Assembly: GCA_029260765.1 (NCBI GenBank)
Contig: JAJDCP010000175.1
Location: forward strand, 107,189-171,188
From: Planctomycetota bacterium
Lineage (GTDB): Bacteria > Planctomycetota > J058 > JAJDCP01
Reading direction: 5' to 3'
Length of the DNA: 64,000 nt
In this document: positions 17,400 to 27,100 of the stretch, piece after piece
Layout of the letters: every line of letters begins with the position of its first letter
How positions within the stretch are numbered: the first letter of the stretch is position 1
Notes under the pieces: model-generated
The model's input: only the letters and a program-made list of their open reading frames with translations
Told to the model about the DNA's origin: nothing
The model's database searches: none
Position numbers and translations under genes: made by a program

Positions 17400-20300
17400 A
17401 TGATCGACAAGCCCGGGCCATCCGACGTCCAAACGGACACCCCGACCGTCGACCTGACGCAGGCTCCGCCGGACGACAGCCCGACGCTGGTCCGCACTCC
17501 GAGGCCGGGCGACAGCTCGGGGCTCAACAATTCCCACCGGGCCGCGGGCGACAGCTCGGGCTGCGCGCCGGGAAAACGGCTGGGAAAATACGAGCTGCTC
17601 GAGTTGGCGGGCCGAGGCGGCATGGGAGAAGTCTGGAAGGCCCGCGACACCGAGCTCAAACGCACTGTAGCCGTCAAACGCCTGCCCTGGGCAAGCGGTC
17701 AAGACATCGAGCGCTTGCGGCGCGTAGCGCAGTTCATCGGCAAGCTGTCGCATCCGAACATCGCGCCACTCTACGAGTTCCAGGCCGAGCCGCCTTTCCT
17801 CGCCATGCAGTTCATCGATGGTACGTCCATCGACCGCGCGAGCGGAGACCGCATCGCCCACCTGCGCGATGCAGCCCGGGCGGTGCACTACGCGCACAGC
17901 CAGGGGATCCTGCACCGCGACCTGAAGCCCGCCAACATCATGGTCAGCCGTGACGGGCAGGTCTATGTGCTCGATTTCGGTCTGGCCCGCGAGCTGCAGG
18001 GGGAATTGACAGCGATCTCCCGCACCGGCGACCTGCTCGGAACGCCCAGCTACATGGCGCCCGAACAGGCGAATGGCGAGTCCCAGCGCATCGGTCCGCA
18101 CACCGATGTCTACGGGCTCGGAGCGACGCTCTACGCGCTGCTGGCCGGCCGCGCTCCTTTTTCCGGAGCGACGACCTATTCGATCCTCAAGAAGGTCATC
18201 GAACAGGATCCGCCCAGCCCGGGAGGCAACGCTGACCTCCAGACCATCGCCCTCAAAGCACTCGAGAAGGACCCTGCCAAGCGTTACGCGAGCGCCCTCG
18301 AGATGGGCGACGATCTGCAGCGCTATCTCGACAACGAGCCGATCATGGCGCGGCCCGCCTCGGCCATCTATCGCCTGAGGAAGCGCATCCAGCGGCGGCC
18401 GCTGGTCGCCTTCCTGATGCTGCTGATTGTGGTCGGCATCGGCTTCGAGCTGGGGCTGCTGGCGTGGAAGAACCGCCAGCTCGACCAGGCCAACCGCGAG
18501 CTCGCGGGTCGCAACACTGCCCTCGACGCCGAACGCGAGCGCTTGCGCCTGCAGGGTGAGCTGCATCAGATCGCTCAGCGTCTCGCCCTGCATGAGGATG
18601 CCCTGGCGCGCAGCAACTGCGCGTTGAACGAGATCTATGACGATCTCAACGCTCTGTTGGACCGGTTGGCAGAGCTGGGAGACCAGCACACCGAGGAAGG
18701 CGCCCTGCGCTATCTGCGGGCACGCGCGCTGTTGCTGTTGCAAAGAGAAGCGCAGGCCATCGAAGAGTTCAGCGCAGCCCTGCAATCCGCCCAGGACACC
18801 TGGCCCAACCTGAATTCACTGGCGTATTTTGGTCGTGCCGAGGCGCAATTGCTGCTCGTTCAGGACCTGCTGATGCAGAGCACCCTCGAAGGCAGCACCC
18901 TGAAGAACGAGATCGACACGGTCGTCGAGCGCATGCTGGCCGACTTCCGGCTGGCGGGGGAAGGCGACTTGCCGGAGGTTCCGCGCACGCTGGCCGAGCT
19001 GTGGATCCAGTTCAACCGCGAGGAGCTGTACGATATCGTCGCCGAAGCGAGCCGGCAGATCGCTCATGGTGGGCGCAGCGAGGCATTCTACCTGTTGCGT
19101 GGTCTCGCCCGGCCGCTGCACGAACGGGAAAAGAGCATCGAAGATTTCCGCGCCTCCCTGGCCTTGTATTGGGCCCAGCCACGGGTGCATTTCCTGCTCG
19201 GCAAATTCTCCGAAGATCTGACCCAGGGGCAGCCGCACCATGCGGAGGCCGACAATGCACTGCTCAGCTATGGTGCGGCTATCCGCCTGAAGCCCGACTA
19301 TTGGCTGGCCTACCATCGCCGCGGCCGCCTGCACCTCGAGCGTGGCGAGGCCGAGTTGGCCATCGCCGACTACGAAAAGGTGCGCGAGCTCAAGCCCGAC
19401 TTCGCTGAAGCCCACTTCTATCTCGCTGTGGCCCTGAGGAAACAGGGGTCCTGGCAGGCGGCTGTCGAGCACTTCGACACGGCGGCAAGCATGGCCGACG
19501 GCTACACGGCCGCGCTGATCGAATCTTCGCGTACCAAGAAGCTCGCCTGCGAGGACCTGCTGGCGTTGGCCGAAACGGATGATCGTGAACGTCAGCGCGC
19601 GGAATGGAATCAGGACAAGGCCGAGTTCGAGAAGCTCGTGCTCGACCTGCAGGAACAGAACCAGGCCGACGAACAGCTGAAGATCGAGCTGATGGCGGGC
19701 GCCGAGTATCTGGTGCAAGACGCCTACACGCGGGCTGAGCAAGTCCACGATGGGATGCTCGCCGAAGGGGGTGCGCTGGGCGCCCCCGACCGTGGCCAGC
19801 CGTCGTCGAGTCCCGTAGAGGATGCTGAGTCGACGAGCCTGCGCTGGCTGCGGGAGCTGTTGTTCGCTGACCGGAACACTGTAGTAGAGGCCCCCGGCAG
19901 CGCGCAGCTGGGCGACGTCACCGTACGCTCCGGCTTCGCTGCGCCTCCCGCGCCCGACTCGATGCAGAGCCATCGCGGTGAGCTGAAGATGCTGGAAGCC
20001 CTGGCGCAGAACCTGGCCCAGGGTTCAGAGCAGCGGCCGCAGATCAGCGGAGACGAGGTCGATGAGATCGTGACCTGGGAGCTGGGGCTGGGTGAGCAGC
20101 TGTTGATCGAACAGCGCCTGGAAGAAGCCTCCAAAGCGGGCCAACTGGTGACCCGCCTCAACGGACGGGAGAGCCGTGGCCATCTGCTGCACGGCGATGC
20201 GCTGGCATTGCAGGGCGATTTCGCAGGGGCCGAGGCCGCGTATACCCGAGCCCTCGAGCGGGGCGCCCGCGAACTGGCGTTGCTGCAACGCCGGGTGTTG

Positions 20301-20507
20301 GTGCGCGTCGCGCAGGGCGACCAGCAGGGTGCCGAAGAGGATGCCGCCCGGCTGCAGGCCCTTCTGACCGCCAAGGCCACCGACCTCGATGAGCGAGGGC
20401 CTCTGCGCAAGGCCGGGCTGCGGGTGCTCGAGCAGCTGCTGGCGGATCCCACGATCGCCGACTTGCTCGACGAGCAGACGAAGCAGCTGTTGGAAGCGAG
20501 GCGCTGA
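17400..20507 (+). CDS. Membrane Ser/Thr protein kinase with TPR sensor region
   Basis: 1035 residues; the ATG at 17400 follows GGGAGA by 9 nt. A Pro/Asp/Thr-rich leader (1-60) precedes a complete Hanks-type kinase (about 63-310): Gly loop GRGGMGEV, Lys93 in VAVKRL, HRDLKPAN (172-179), DFG (192-194), GTPSYMAPEQ. One TM helix follows (about 334-355, LVAFLMLLIVVGIGFELGL). The large C-terminal part is helical, with a coiled coil after the membrane and clear TPR units around residues 620-700 (PDYWLAYHRRGRLHLERGE, PDFAEAHFYLAVALRKQGS) and near 905-965. It probably senses partners through TPRs. It is followed by a protease and an FHA-STAS gene on the same strand. Confidence 0.93.
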   Translation: MIDKPGPSDVQTDTPTVDLTQAPPDDSPTLVRTPRPGDSSGLNNSHRAAGDSSGCAPGKRLGKYELLELAGRGGMGEVWKARDTELKRTVAVKRLPWASGQDIERLRRVAQFIGKLSHPNIAPLYEFQAEPPFLAMQFIDGTSIDRASGDRIAHLRDAARAVHYAHSQGILHRDLKPANIMVSRDGQVYVLDFGLARELQGELTAISRTGDLLGTPSYMAPEQANGESQRIGPHTDVYGLGATLYALLAGRAPFSGATTYSILKKVIEQDPPSPGGNADLQTIALKALEKDPAKRYASALEMGDDLQRYLDNEPIMARPASAIYRLRKRIQRRPLVAFLMLLIVVGIGFELGLLAWKNRQLDQANRELAGRNTALDAERERLRLQGELHQIAQRLALHEDALARSNCALNEIYDDLNALLDRLAELGDQHTEEGALRYLRARALLLLQREAQAIEEFSAALQSAQDTWPNLNSLAYFGRAEAQLLLVQDLLMQSTLEGSTLKNEIDTVVERMLADFRLAGEGDLPEVPRTLAELWIQFNREELYDIVAEASRQIAHGGRSEAFYLLRGLARPLHEREKSIEDFRASLALYWAQPRVHFLLGKFSEDLTQGQPHHAEADNALLSYGAAIRLKPDYWLAYHRRGRLHLERGEAELAIADYEKVRELKPDFAEAHFYLAVALRKQGSWQAAVEHFDTAASMADGYTAALIESSRTKKLACEDLLALAETDDRERQRAEWNQDKAEFEKLVLDLQEQNQADEQLKIELMAGAEYLVQDAYTRAEQVHDGMLAEGGALGAPDRGQPSSSPVEDAESTSLRWLRELLFADRNTVVEAPGSAQLGDVTVRSGFAAPPAPDSMQSHRGELKMLEALAQNLAQGSEQRPQISGDEVDEIVTWELGLGEQLLIEQRLEEASKAGQLVTRLNGRESRGHLLHGDALALQGDFAGAEAAYTRALERGARELALLQRRVLVRVAQGDQQGAEEDAARLQALLTAKATDLDERGPLRKAGLRVLEQLLADPTIADLLDEQTKQLLEARR

Positions 20508-20637
20508 GCCTCTCCCGCCCCCAGTGACCGAAGCTGTTCCCCCGTCCACGAGCTGGTGTCTGTCCAGCACCTGGCCCGGCAGTTCGCAGCCGGGCCCCTG
20601 TTGATGGTATACCAGGGAAAACAGCGGGAGAGCACAC

Positions 20638-22626
20638 ATGGCGATACGACTGACGCGGGAAGCTGCGGCCCTGGTCCTCGAGTCGGCCTATGCCATCGCG
20701 ACCAAGCGGGCCAAAGAGCTGACACCGGCCCGCGCAGCGGTATTCCAATCACTAGCCACCCGCCTCGGCTTCAGCTTCGCCGATCTCGCCAGCATTACCA
20801 GCGAGGCCCGCTTTCGGGCTCCCGAGGCGATCGCTGAACGGGAAGCGGTCTACCTGGCGGCGGCAGCGATCCTCCGCCAATCTCCCAAAGCGAAGGACAT
20901 CGACGCTCTCGACAAGCTGACCGACCAACTCGACCTGGGTGTCGGGGTGGCCGAGTTGGACCGGATCGCTGCCCAACAGGATCCTTTCGCCTCGATGGTC
21001 GTCGGCACAGCGAAGAAAAAGAAACGCGCCGCCCCCGCGCAGGCTGAAGAGGCCAGCCGGCCCGCTCGATCCAAAGCGAGAAGTCGGCCGGCAGAGGGAA
21101 AGGGGACGACCCGCCGCCGCAAGCCAGGCGGCCGGAAGCCGGGCAAGGGCGGGCGCCGCGAGCCTTCGAACGCTCTCTGGGAAAAGCTCGGCATCCCCCC
21201 TCGACTGGCCATAGGCGGAGTTGTGGCGGTCGTGGCGCTGATCGCCTTCCTGGTCTTTTCCAGCTCCAGAGCCGACCCCCAGGAGAACGAAGACCGGTCC
21301 CTGGCGACGACCTTCAAAGAGGCTGCCAGCACCTGGAATCGTGTCGCCAAGAAAACCCCGAGCACGGTCATCAACGAGCTCGCGGCCGTCAAGAAGGGAC
21401 TGGAGCGCGTCGTAGCCCTCGGAGACGGCGGATCTGCGGAGAACCGCAAGATGATCAAGCAGGCGCGCGAGTTGTTGGAGGGAGAACTGCCGAGCCGCCT
21501 CGGCACAGGCCTGCGAGAGTACAAGCTGCGCCTGGACGAACAGTTCCAGGAGGCATGCAACTCCGGCGCGCTCGACCGCGCCCGGGGGCTGCTGGCCGAC
21601 GCTCCCGAGGCCTTCGTGGCGATGGAAGCGGACTGGCTCGCACAGCGCGAAGAGGAAGTCGCCGCATCTGAGAGCTTCATGGACGCGAGCCGAGCCTTTC
21701 TCGGCCGCCATAGGTTGGCTTCTGACCTGAGCGTGCTCCGCGAGGGGTATACGATGTACATGAATGCCGGCGCGGGCGTGATGACCCCCGAGTACGGGCG
21801 CCTGAAGAAGTGGTTTGCGGGCCAGTCGGCGCGCGCCCCCGAGCTGCTGCAGACCATGAAAGAGCACGTCGAGAGAGAGCGCGCGGCCGAGGCGCTTCCC
21901 GATTACAACATCTTCCGCCTGATCTACACAGACATGGAGAGCTACCTGCAGACCTGTGCGCTGGATGAGCTGCTGGTCTTTGCTGCGATCGACCCGGATC
22001 TGCTGGGACAGATCCAAGCGGAGTTGCTGGCGACGCTGCTCTCCGGCCAGCCGATGGGGACGGGCTTTTATGTCACTGACAGGTACGTAGTCACCAACAG
22101 CCACGTGGTGGGAGGCCTCGACACGCTTCGGCTGCGTGGCCCGCAAGGAGAGTTCAGTGGCACATTGGTCGCTGTCGATCCCGACCTCGACCTCGCTCTG
22201 ATCGAGGCTTCGAGTCTGGGTTCTCCGCTGGGCTTCGGTGGCGATGGGATCGCTGCAGGGCGTCCGGTGTATGCCTTTGGCTTCGGCGACTTCCTGGGAA
22301 AAACCGACGTCCCGTTGCTGACCGCAGGCATCATCTCCGCTGTGCTTCCCAATGACGAGGGAATCGTCGTCGACACTTCGATCAATCCGGGCAACAGCGG
22401 GGGCCCGCTGGTCGATGCCAAGGGGCGCTGGCTCGGGGTTGTGGTCGCCAAGAGTACCTCGAGCGCCGATGTCGACAGCCGCGGCATCGTGATTCATGGG
22501 GCCACAGTGCGCCGTTGGCTGACCAGCAACGGGCTCTCCTCACTGCCCCAGGTTCAGGAACATGCGGGTGGCCTGCCGTCGGAGGCCGCGCTCAGGAAGG
22601 CGACGGTGGCCATCCTGTTTCCCTGA
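20638..22626 (+). CDS. Membrane-anchored trypsin-like serine protease
   Basis: 662 residues. An N-terminal helical domain (1-120) is followed by a Lys/Arg-rich linker (about 130-175), one TM helix (about 189-210), a helical stalk (215-460), and a chymotrypsin-fold protease (about 470-640). The triad is visible: His489 in VTNSHVV, Asp518 in DPDLDLALIE, Ser587 in INPGNSGGPL, as in HtrA/Deg proteases. There is no PDZ domain. The basic segment before the TM predicts a cytoplasmic N-terminus and an exported protease. GGGAGAG lies 5 nt before the ATG. Position after the TPR kinase suggests a link to envelope stress signalling, which is inference. Confidence 0.88.
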   Translation: MAIRLTREAAALVLESAYAIATKRAKELTPARAAVFQSLATRLGFSFADLASITSEARFRAPEAIAEREAVYLAAAAILRQSPKAKDIDALDKLTDQLDLGVGVAELDRIAAQQDPFASMVVGTAKKKKRAAPAQAEEASRPARSKARSRPAEGKGTTRRRKPGGRKPGKGGRREPSNALWEKLGIPPRLAIGGVVAVVALIAFLVFSSSRADPQENEDRSLATTFKEAASTWNRVAKKTPSTVINELAAVKKGLERVVALGDGGSAENRKMIKQARELLEGELPSRLGTGLREYKLRLDEQFQEACNSGALDRARGLLADAPEAFVAMEADWLAQREEEVAASESFMDASRAFLGRHRLASDLSVLREGYTMYMNAGAGVMTPEYGRLKKWFAGQSARAPELLQTMKEHVERERAAEALPDYNIFRLIYTDMESYLQTCALDELLVFAAIDPDLLGQIQAELLATLLSGQPMGTGFYVTDRYVVTNSHVVGGLDTLRLRGPQGEFSGTLVAVDPDLDLALIEASSLGSPLGFGGDGIAAGRPVYAFGFGDFLGKTDVPLLTAGIISAVLPNDEGIVVDTSINPGNSGGPLVDAKGRWLGVVVAKSTSSADVDSRGIVIHGATVRRWLTSNGLSSLPQVQEHAGGLPSEAALRKATVAILFP

Positions 22627-22733
22627 GTTCGAGGTCCGATGCAGCCCCGGCAAGAAAACTGTTCGGCCCTCGGTGCTGGAGTTCTTCCTGCGCGGAGCCT
22701 AAGATCCAGAGAATCCGATTCTGAAGTGATGCC

Positions 22734-24263
22734 ATGGTTGACGCCGAACGCCCGGACGCCATCCTGAAGATCCAAAGTGGGCAGCATCGGGGAGAGAGCT
22801 TCCCGATCCCGGCCGGCGGCGCCTCCATTGGCAACCGCGACCAGGCCGAGGTACCGCTGCGCGACCCCTGGGTCTCCTTCGAGCACGCACGCATTGGGTG
22901 GGCCGGCGACAACTGGTTCTTCGAAGATCTCGGCAGCTCGAACGGCAGCTATGTCGACAAGCAGCGCATCCGCGAGCGCACACACATCGACGACGGCAGC
23001 ATCGTGCATATCGGCCGTACCCGTTGCATCTTCAAGATCGGTGCTACCGAGCTGCCCAGTCCGCTGGGACCTGTGATTCTTCCCCCGCCTCCACCAGATA
23101 CACAGCAGGGCGAGGCCACCTGTGTGGGGGGGCTGCGCATCCAGCTCGAGAAAGCGCTGGCTGACGGCCTGTGGGTGGTGCAACTCGAGGGGGACATCGA
23201 TGCCGATGCGGCCGACGCCCTGCGCGAGTGGATCAAAGAGGCTCTCAACCAGGGCCTGCGCTCCGTCGTGTTGTCACTCGAGCAGGTTCCGTACATCAAC
23301 TCGACCGGGCTGGGGGTCTTGATCAAGATCCACGACATGCTGAAGAATCAGGGAGGAGGCCTGGTGCTCACGCGGGTCCGGGAAAAAGTCCAGGGCCCCA
23401 TCCGCATGCTCGGGTTGCATCGGGTCTTTGCCCTGGAGCCCGACGTCCGCAGCGCGATCAGCCATTTCCCCAAAGTCGGGGCGATGACCCGCCAGCTGAA
23501 GCGGACCGAGATGATGATCACGGTCGACCCGTCGTTGGAGCTGCCGGCGCCGCCTCTGCGCGCGGAACTGGTAGCCGAGAGCGGCAGCCGGGCGGGGCGG
23601 CGCTGGGTGCTGGGTGCCGGGGAATCGACCCTCGGCAGCCGTCTCGACGTCAAGGTCCTGCTCCCCGACCCCCACATTTCCTGGTACCACGCCCGCATCC
23701 ACGTCAAGGATGGCGCCTTCTGGATCGACGACCTCGATAGCCATGCCGGCACTTTTGTCGACGGCAAACGGATCGCCAAGACAGCGCTGTCCGAAGGGGC
23801 CCTGCTACGCCTGGGCGACACAGAGCTGCGATTCCGGCTGCTCGGGGAGGATGAGGGGGAAGGCCGCAACGTCCCTTGCTGGTTGCTCGGTCAGCTCGAG
23901 AGCGGGGAGATGCGAGGCGTTGTCTATCTGCGTGAGCTCGGCGACCGCCTCGAGCTGGGGGTGGCGTGCCTGGGCATCCTCAAAGCAGACAGCTTCCGGG
24001 TGACGGCCTGGCTGTTGGTCAGGGAGCAGCCTGCCTCGCCGTTGGACCGGCGAGCCGGAGATCCGCGTTTCGAGCTCAACTGCTGCGATCGTCCGCTGTT
24101 GCAACGCTTCGAAGCTCTCGATCGGGCCAGCCTGGAGGGCGTCGCGGGCGTGTGCGTAGAGCTGGCCGGCGAGCTGTACAGCTTCGCCTTGGGACGGCCC
24201 GCAGAGCGGCAGCCACGGCAGCCCTGCAGAGCCTGTCTGAATGACGCCTGTCTACGGGCCTGA
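22734..24263 (+). CDS. FHA-STAS-FHA signalling protein
   Basis: 509 residues, cytosolic. An N-terminal FHA domain (about 10-100; VSFEHARI and LGSSNGSYVD) is followed by a STAS/anti-sigma-antagonist domain (about 130-245) with YINSTGLGVLIKI. The Ser that SpoIIAA-type proteins have phosphorylated is Thr here. A second FHA (about 275-370) has HISWYHARI but a weakened SNG loop (SHAGTFV). The C-terminus holds a Cys-rich tail (CRACLNDAC). FHA domains bind phospho-Thr, so this may read out kinases such as the one at 17400-20507 and feed a partner-switching cascade. No anti-sigma kinase is nearby. The ribosome site is weak. Confidence 0.88.
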   Translation: MVDAERPDAILKIQSGQHRGESFPIPAGGASIGNRDQAEVPLRDPWVSFEHARIGWAGDNWFFEDLGSSNGSYVDKQRIRERTHIDDGSIVHIGRTRCIFKIGATELPSPLGPVILPPPPPDTQQGEATCVGGLRIQLEKALADGLWVVQLEGDIDADAADALREWIKEALNQGLRSVVLSLEQVPYINSTGLGVLIKIHDMLKNQGGGLVLTRVREKVQGPIRMLGLHRVFALEPDVRSAISHFPKVGAMTRQLKRTEMMITVDPSLELPAPPLRAELVAESGSRAGRRWVLGAGESTLGSRLDVKVLLPDPHISWYHARIHVKDGAFWIDDLDSHAGTFVDGKRIAKTALSEGALLRLGDTELRFRLLGEDEGEGRNVPCWLLGQLESGEMRGVVYLRELGDRLELGVACLGILKADSFRVTAWLLVREQPASPLDRRAGDPRFELNCCDRPLLQRFEALDRASLEGVAGVCVELAGELYSFALGRPAERQPRQPCRACLNDACLRA

Positions 24264-24301
24264 GGTACCTGCCGGGCGTCCGGCTTGCTACCTCCCCGGC
24301 C

Positions 24302-25591
24302 CTACTGGAAACCGTGCCGGCGTTCCAGGGCAGCGAGCCCCTCGGGAAAGGAGGCCGGATCGGCCTGTCCCTTGACCCCGAAGTACAGTCCGGCGACGAC
24401 AGCGACGTCGAGGCGTTGCACCGCCAGATCCGCCCCCGGCTGGCGCAGGAACCTGACAAAGTCGCCATAGAGCAGATCCCAGAAATCGCGCGCCAGCTCG
24501 ATCTCGATGCGGGCACGCCGGTCGTTGACCGTCCCGATACGAGCGCGCAACTCGGCCAGTTCGTTGCTGGCGGCCTCTCCTCCCAGGTCCCGCCAGAGCC
24601 CATCGTGTACGAACGTCGCCTCACTGCTGCCGAGGTCCTTCAGCGCATCGAGGAGCGCGAACAGCTCCTCGTTGATCGCGCGTGAGCGGGCGAAAAGGCT
24701 CTCGGCCGCGTCCGTGCTGGTTTCCAGCGCTGTGCGTTCGGCGTGCAGCCGCCGTGCTTGCAAGGCTCGCTGGGGGAATTGCAGCTGGGCCCAGCGGGCA
24801 GGGTCTGCGGGCGGCTCGGGAAACAGGCTGCGGGCCTGCCAGACTCTGTAGCCCGCCCCGAGCAGCAACGGGATCAGCAAGCAGGCACAGACCGCCCATG
24901 CCTTCAGAGATCCCTTGCCCACAGCCTCTCTCGACCCCGCACCGAGCCAGCAGGCCCCCAGCAGAGTGCCCAACAGAATCCCTGCCAGGTTTGCCACCAA
25001 GCGGTCCGAGGGCAGCTCTGCATGGTGGGGGAGCAAGATCCACAGGCCCGCGTAGATGGCCACCAGGTAGCCGAGACGCGACCAGACCTGGCTGTGACCG
25101 GGCCGCGCGGGCCCACGTGCGCGCAACCAGGCGCCCAGCTCCAAGCCGCTGACCGCAAAAGCTCCTGCGCAGGCTCCCAAGACACCCGGGTAGGGAGCCC
25201 AGGCGAAGCTGGCCAGGGCACCGACGAGCAGTCCCCCGAGAAACGCCAGACTGAAGCGTCGGCTGCCGAAGCGCGTCTCTATCGCCGGACCCAGGAGCTG
25301 CAACAGACCGACGACCGCCGCCACGTGGGCAATATCAGCCAGCTGCCAGACGGGCGTGTGCACCCCGATATGACTCAACCAGCGCCAGGGTTCATCGAGC
25401 ACCGCCCGCGGCGACAACGCGAGCGCGTAGACCTTGTGCCGGTAATTGCCCGCGCTGAAACCCAACAGCCCGAAGCGGGCAAACACCTTCGGCAGCACCG
25501 AACCCAGCACGACCAGGATCGAGATCCAGAGTGTCGCCTGGCTCCTCTCGGGAACTGCAGGGCCCTGCGCGCCTTCGACGGTGCTCAACAT
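24302..25591 (-). CDS. Rhomboid-like membrane protein, probably inactive
   Basis: 429 residues, ATG preceded by GGAGGAAGACC. About six TM helices in the first 265 residues follow the rhomboid plan and align with the upstream neighbour. The serine motif GASGALFG is GACAGAFA here, and the GHLGG histidine helix reads ANLAG, so both catalytic residues are replaced. A soluble C-terminal domain (about 275-429) is charged and helical (RRLHAERTALETSTDAAESL). It overlaps the active rhomboid gene by 7 bp. By analogy with eukaryotic iRhoms it could regulate or present substrates to the active partner; that is inference. Confidence 0.75.
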   Translation of the reverse strand: MLSTVEGAQGPAVPERSQATLWISILVVLGSVLPKVFARFGLLGFSAGNYRHKVYALALSPRAVLDEPWRWLSHIGVHTPVWQLADIAHVAAVVGLLQLLGPAIETRFGSRRFSLAFLGGLLVGALASFAWAPYPGVLGACAGAFAVSGLELGAWLRARGPARPGHSQVWSRLGYLVAIYAGLWILLPHHAELPSDRLVANLAGILLGTLLGACWLGAGSREAVGKGSLKAWAVCACLLIPLLLGAGYRVWQARSLFPEPPADPARWAQLQFPQRALQARRLHAERTALETSTDAAESLFARSRAINEELFALLDALKDLGSSEATFVHDGLWRDLGGEAASNELAELRARIGTVNDRRARIEIELARDFWDLLYGDFVRFLRQPGADLAVQRLDVAVVAGLYFGVKGQADPASFPEGLAALERRHGFQ

Positions 25592-26448
25592 GGTCTTCCT
25601 CCGCAGGGCTCCCGCTGTGCCTGCTCGATGCGATGGTAGTCGTCGAAGTGTGCGGGCGGGGCGTCGAATAGCTGCCGGTAACGCCAGATCCTGTGGCCGG
25701 CGAACGCGAGCAGCGGTGCCCCCCAGAACAGCGCCACCCACACCCAACGGCGCGAGCGTTGTCCCGGGCGGGCGAGCACGGACGGGGCGAACGCCCAGCC
25801 GAGCCCAACGCCGGTCAGAAACCCGCCCAGGTGACCAGCATGGCCGAGACGCACGGAGGTCCAGGGCTCGAGCAGAAACCAGCTGAGCAGCTGCAAGCCC
25901 AGAAAGAGCAGGAAGAAGCCTCGGTAGGCGCGGAACTCTGCCGCCTCGATCCAGCCACGATGCGGCAACACCAGGCCTGCCAACACGCCGATCAAGCCGA
26001 ACAGTGCGCCCGAAGCTCCGAGACTGCCGGGCAGCTCGTCGCCCCACGCCAGGCTGAGCAGGTTGCCTCCCAGCAGGCACAAGAGAACGGACACAGCAAA
26101 TCGGGCCTTGCCGAGCTGGCGTTCGAGTAGCGGTCCCAACAAGAGAAGAAACAGCGCGTTGCTTCCCACGTGCAAGCTGTCCGGCCACGACAGCAGCGGT
26201 GCATGGACCAATCCGGCGCTGAGCAACCGCCACCATTCGCCAAAGGCGACTTCCGGACGCAACGCCCAGCGCAGAATGGCTTTGCGGTACGCCTGTTCGC
26301 TTCCCAGGCCCGCCAGCCCCAACTGGTGCGCGGCGAAGGGCAGCGCGCATAGCAACAGCAGCACCGTGAGCATCAACAGGCTGACGGGGGCTCCAGCCCC
26401 GGGCGCTGCAAGACCTCGAGCCGCGGGCGGCGGGGCGGCGAGCGGCAC
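25585..26448 (-). CDS. Rhomboid-family intramembrane serine protease
   Basis: 287 residues from a GTG with GGAGG 5 nt upstream; open sequence further upstream runs antisense to the peptide deformylase leader and was rejected. About six or seven TM helices. The catalytic serine is in LGASGALFG and the histidine in GHAGHLGGFLTG; the TM2 block LHVGSNALFLLLLGP supplies the His/Asn oxyanion region. It cleaves membrane proteins within or near the bilayer. The downstream gene, overlapping by 7 bp, is a degenerate paralogue, so the two are co-translated. It is divergent from def, the starts about 110 bp apart. Confidence 0.85.
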   Translation of the reverse strand: MPLAAPPPAARGLAAPGAGAPVSLLMLTVLLLLCALPFAAHQLGLAGLGSEQAYRKAILRWALRPEVAFGEWWRLLSAGLVHAPLLSWPDSLHVGSNALFLLLLGPLLERQLGKARFAVSVLLCLLGGNLLSLAWGDELPGSLGASGALFGLIGVLAGLVLPHRGWIEAAEFRAYRGFFLLFLGLQLLSWFLLEPWTSVRLGHAGHLGGFLTGVGLGWAFAPSVLARPGQRSRRWVWVALFWGAPLLAFAGHRIWRYRQLFDAPPAHFDDYHRIEQAQREPCGGRPC

Positions 26449-26557
26449 GGTGTCCTCCGAGCGGGCAGGGAAAAGCTGACAAGCCCCGCAGCGCGCGTGT
26501 ATACTGATGAGTGCGGAAGCCGAGTGCTTCACACGGTTAACAACTTCGAGGTCAGGA

Positions 26558-27094
26558 ATGGAAATCCTCAAATACCCCGATCCGCGTCTCCGTCGGCGAG
26601 CCGCGCCCGTCAAGGATATCAACTCTGCTTTCGAGGAGAAAGTCCGGCAGATGTTCGAGGTTCTGTACAAAGACCGCGGCATCGGGCTGGCCGCCCCGCA
26701 GGTCGGATGGAGTGAGCGGGTGTTGATTCTGAACCTCGAATGCGACATCGACAAGCCCGAGCTCGAGAGGGTGTTGATCAATCCGCGCATCGTGCGTCGC
26801 GAAGGCAAGAGAGTCGCCGAAGAAGGCTGCTTGAGCTTTCCCGGCTTGTACTTCCAGGTAGAGCGTGACGCGAGTATCGAACTGCATGCCTACGATCTGG
26901 CCGGTGATGAAATCGTGATCGAGGCAGACAACCTGCTGAGCCGTGCGATTCAGCACGAGATCGATCACCTCGATGGCATGCTCTTCATCGATCGGGCCAG
27001 TTTGGTCGAAAAGGCCAAGATCCGCTCCCGCCTCAAGTCGATGGAACGAGCCTGGGCCAAGCACAAGAAGAAGAAACAGTCTGTCGGGAGATAG
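26558..27094 (+). CDS. def: Peptide deformylase
   Basis: 178 residues. All three metal/catalytic motifs are present: GIGLAAPQVG, EGCLSFPG (metal Cys) and QHEIDHLDGMLFID (HEIDH). It removes the formyl group from nascent N-termini. The ATG at 26558 has GAGG 6 nt upstream; the open frame before it is not conserved. The C-terminus ends in a Lys-rich helix (HKKKKQS). ribF follows after 6 bp, so the two form an operon. Confidence 0.96.
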   Translation: MEILKYPDPRLRRRAAPVKDINSAFEEKVRQMFEVLYKDRGIGLAAPQVGWSERVLILNLECDIDKPELERVLINPRIVRREGKRVAEEGCLSFPGLYFQVERDASIELHAYDLAGDEIVIEADNLLSRAIQHEIDHLDGMLFIDRASLVEKAKIRSRLKSMERAWAKHKKKKQSVGR

Positions 27095-27100
27095 CCGCGC

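Noticed and set aside
24302..26482. A 726-residue fusion of the two rhomboid regions
   Set aside because: The upstream half of this frame is out of frame with the active rhomboid and lacks its motifs; internal ATG 25591 has a strong GGAGGAAG site.
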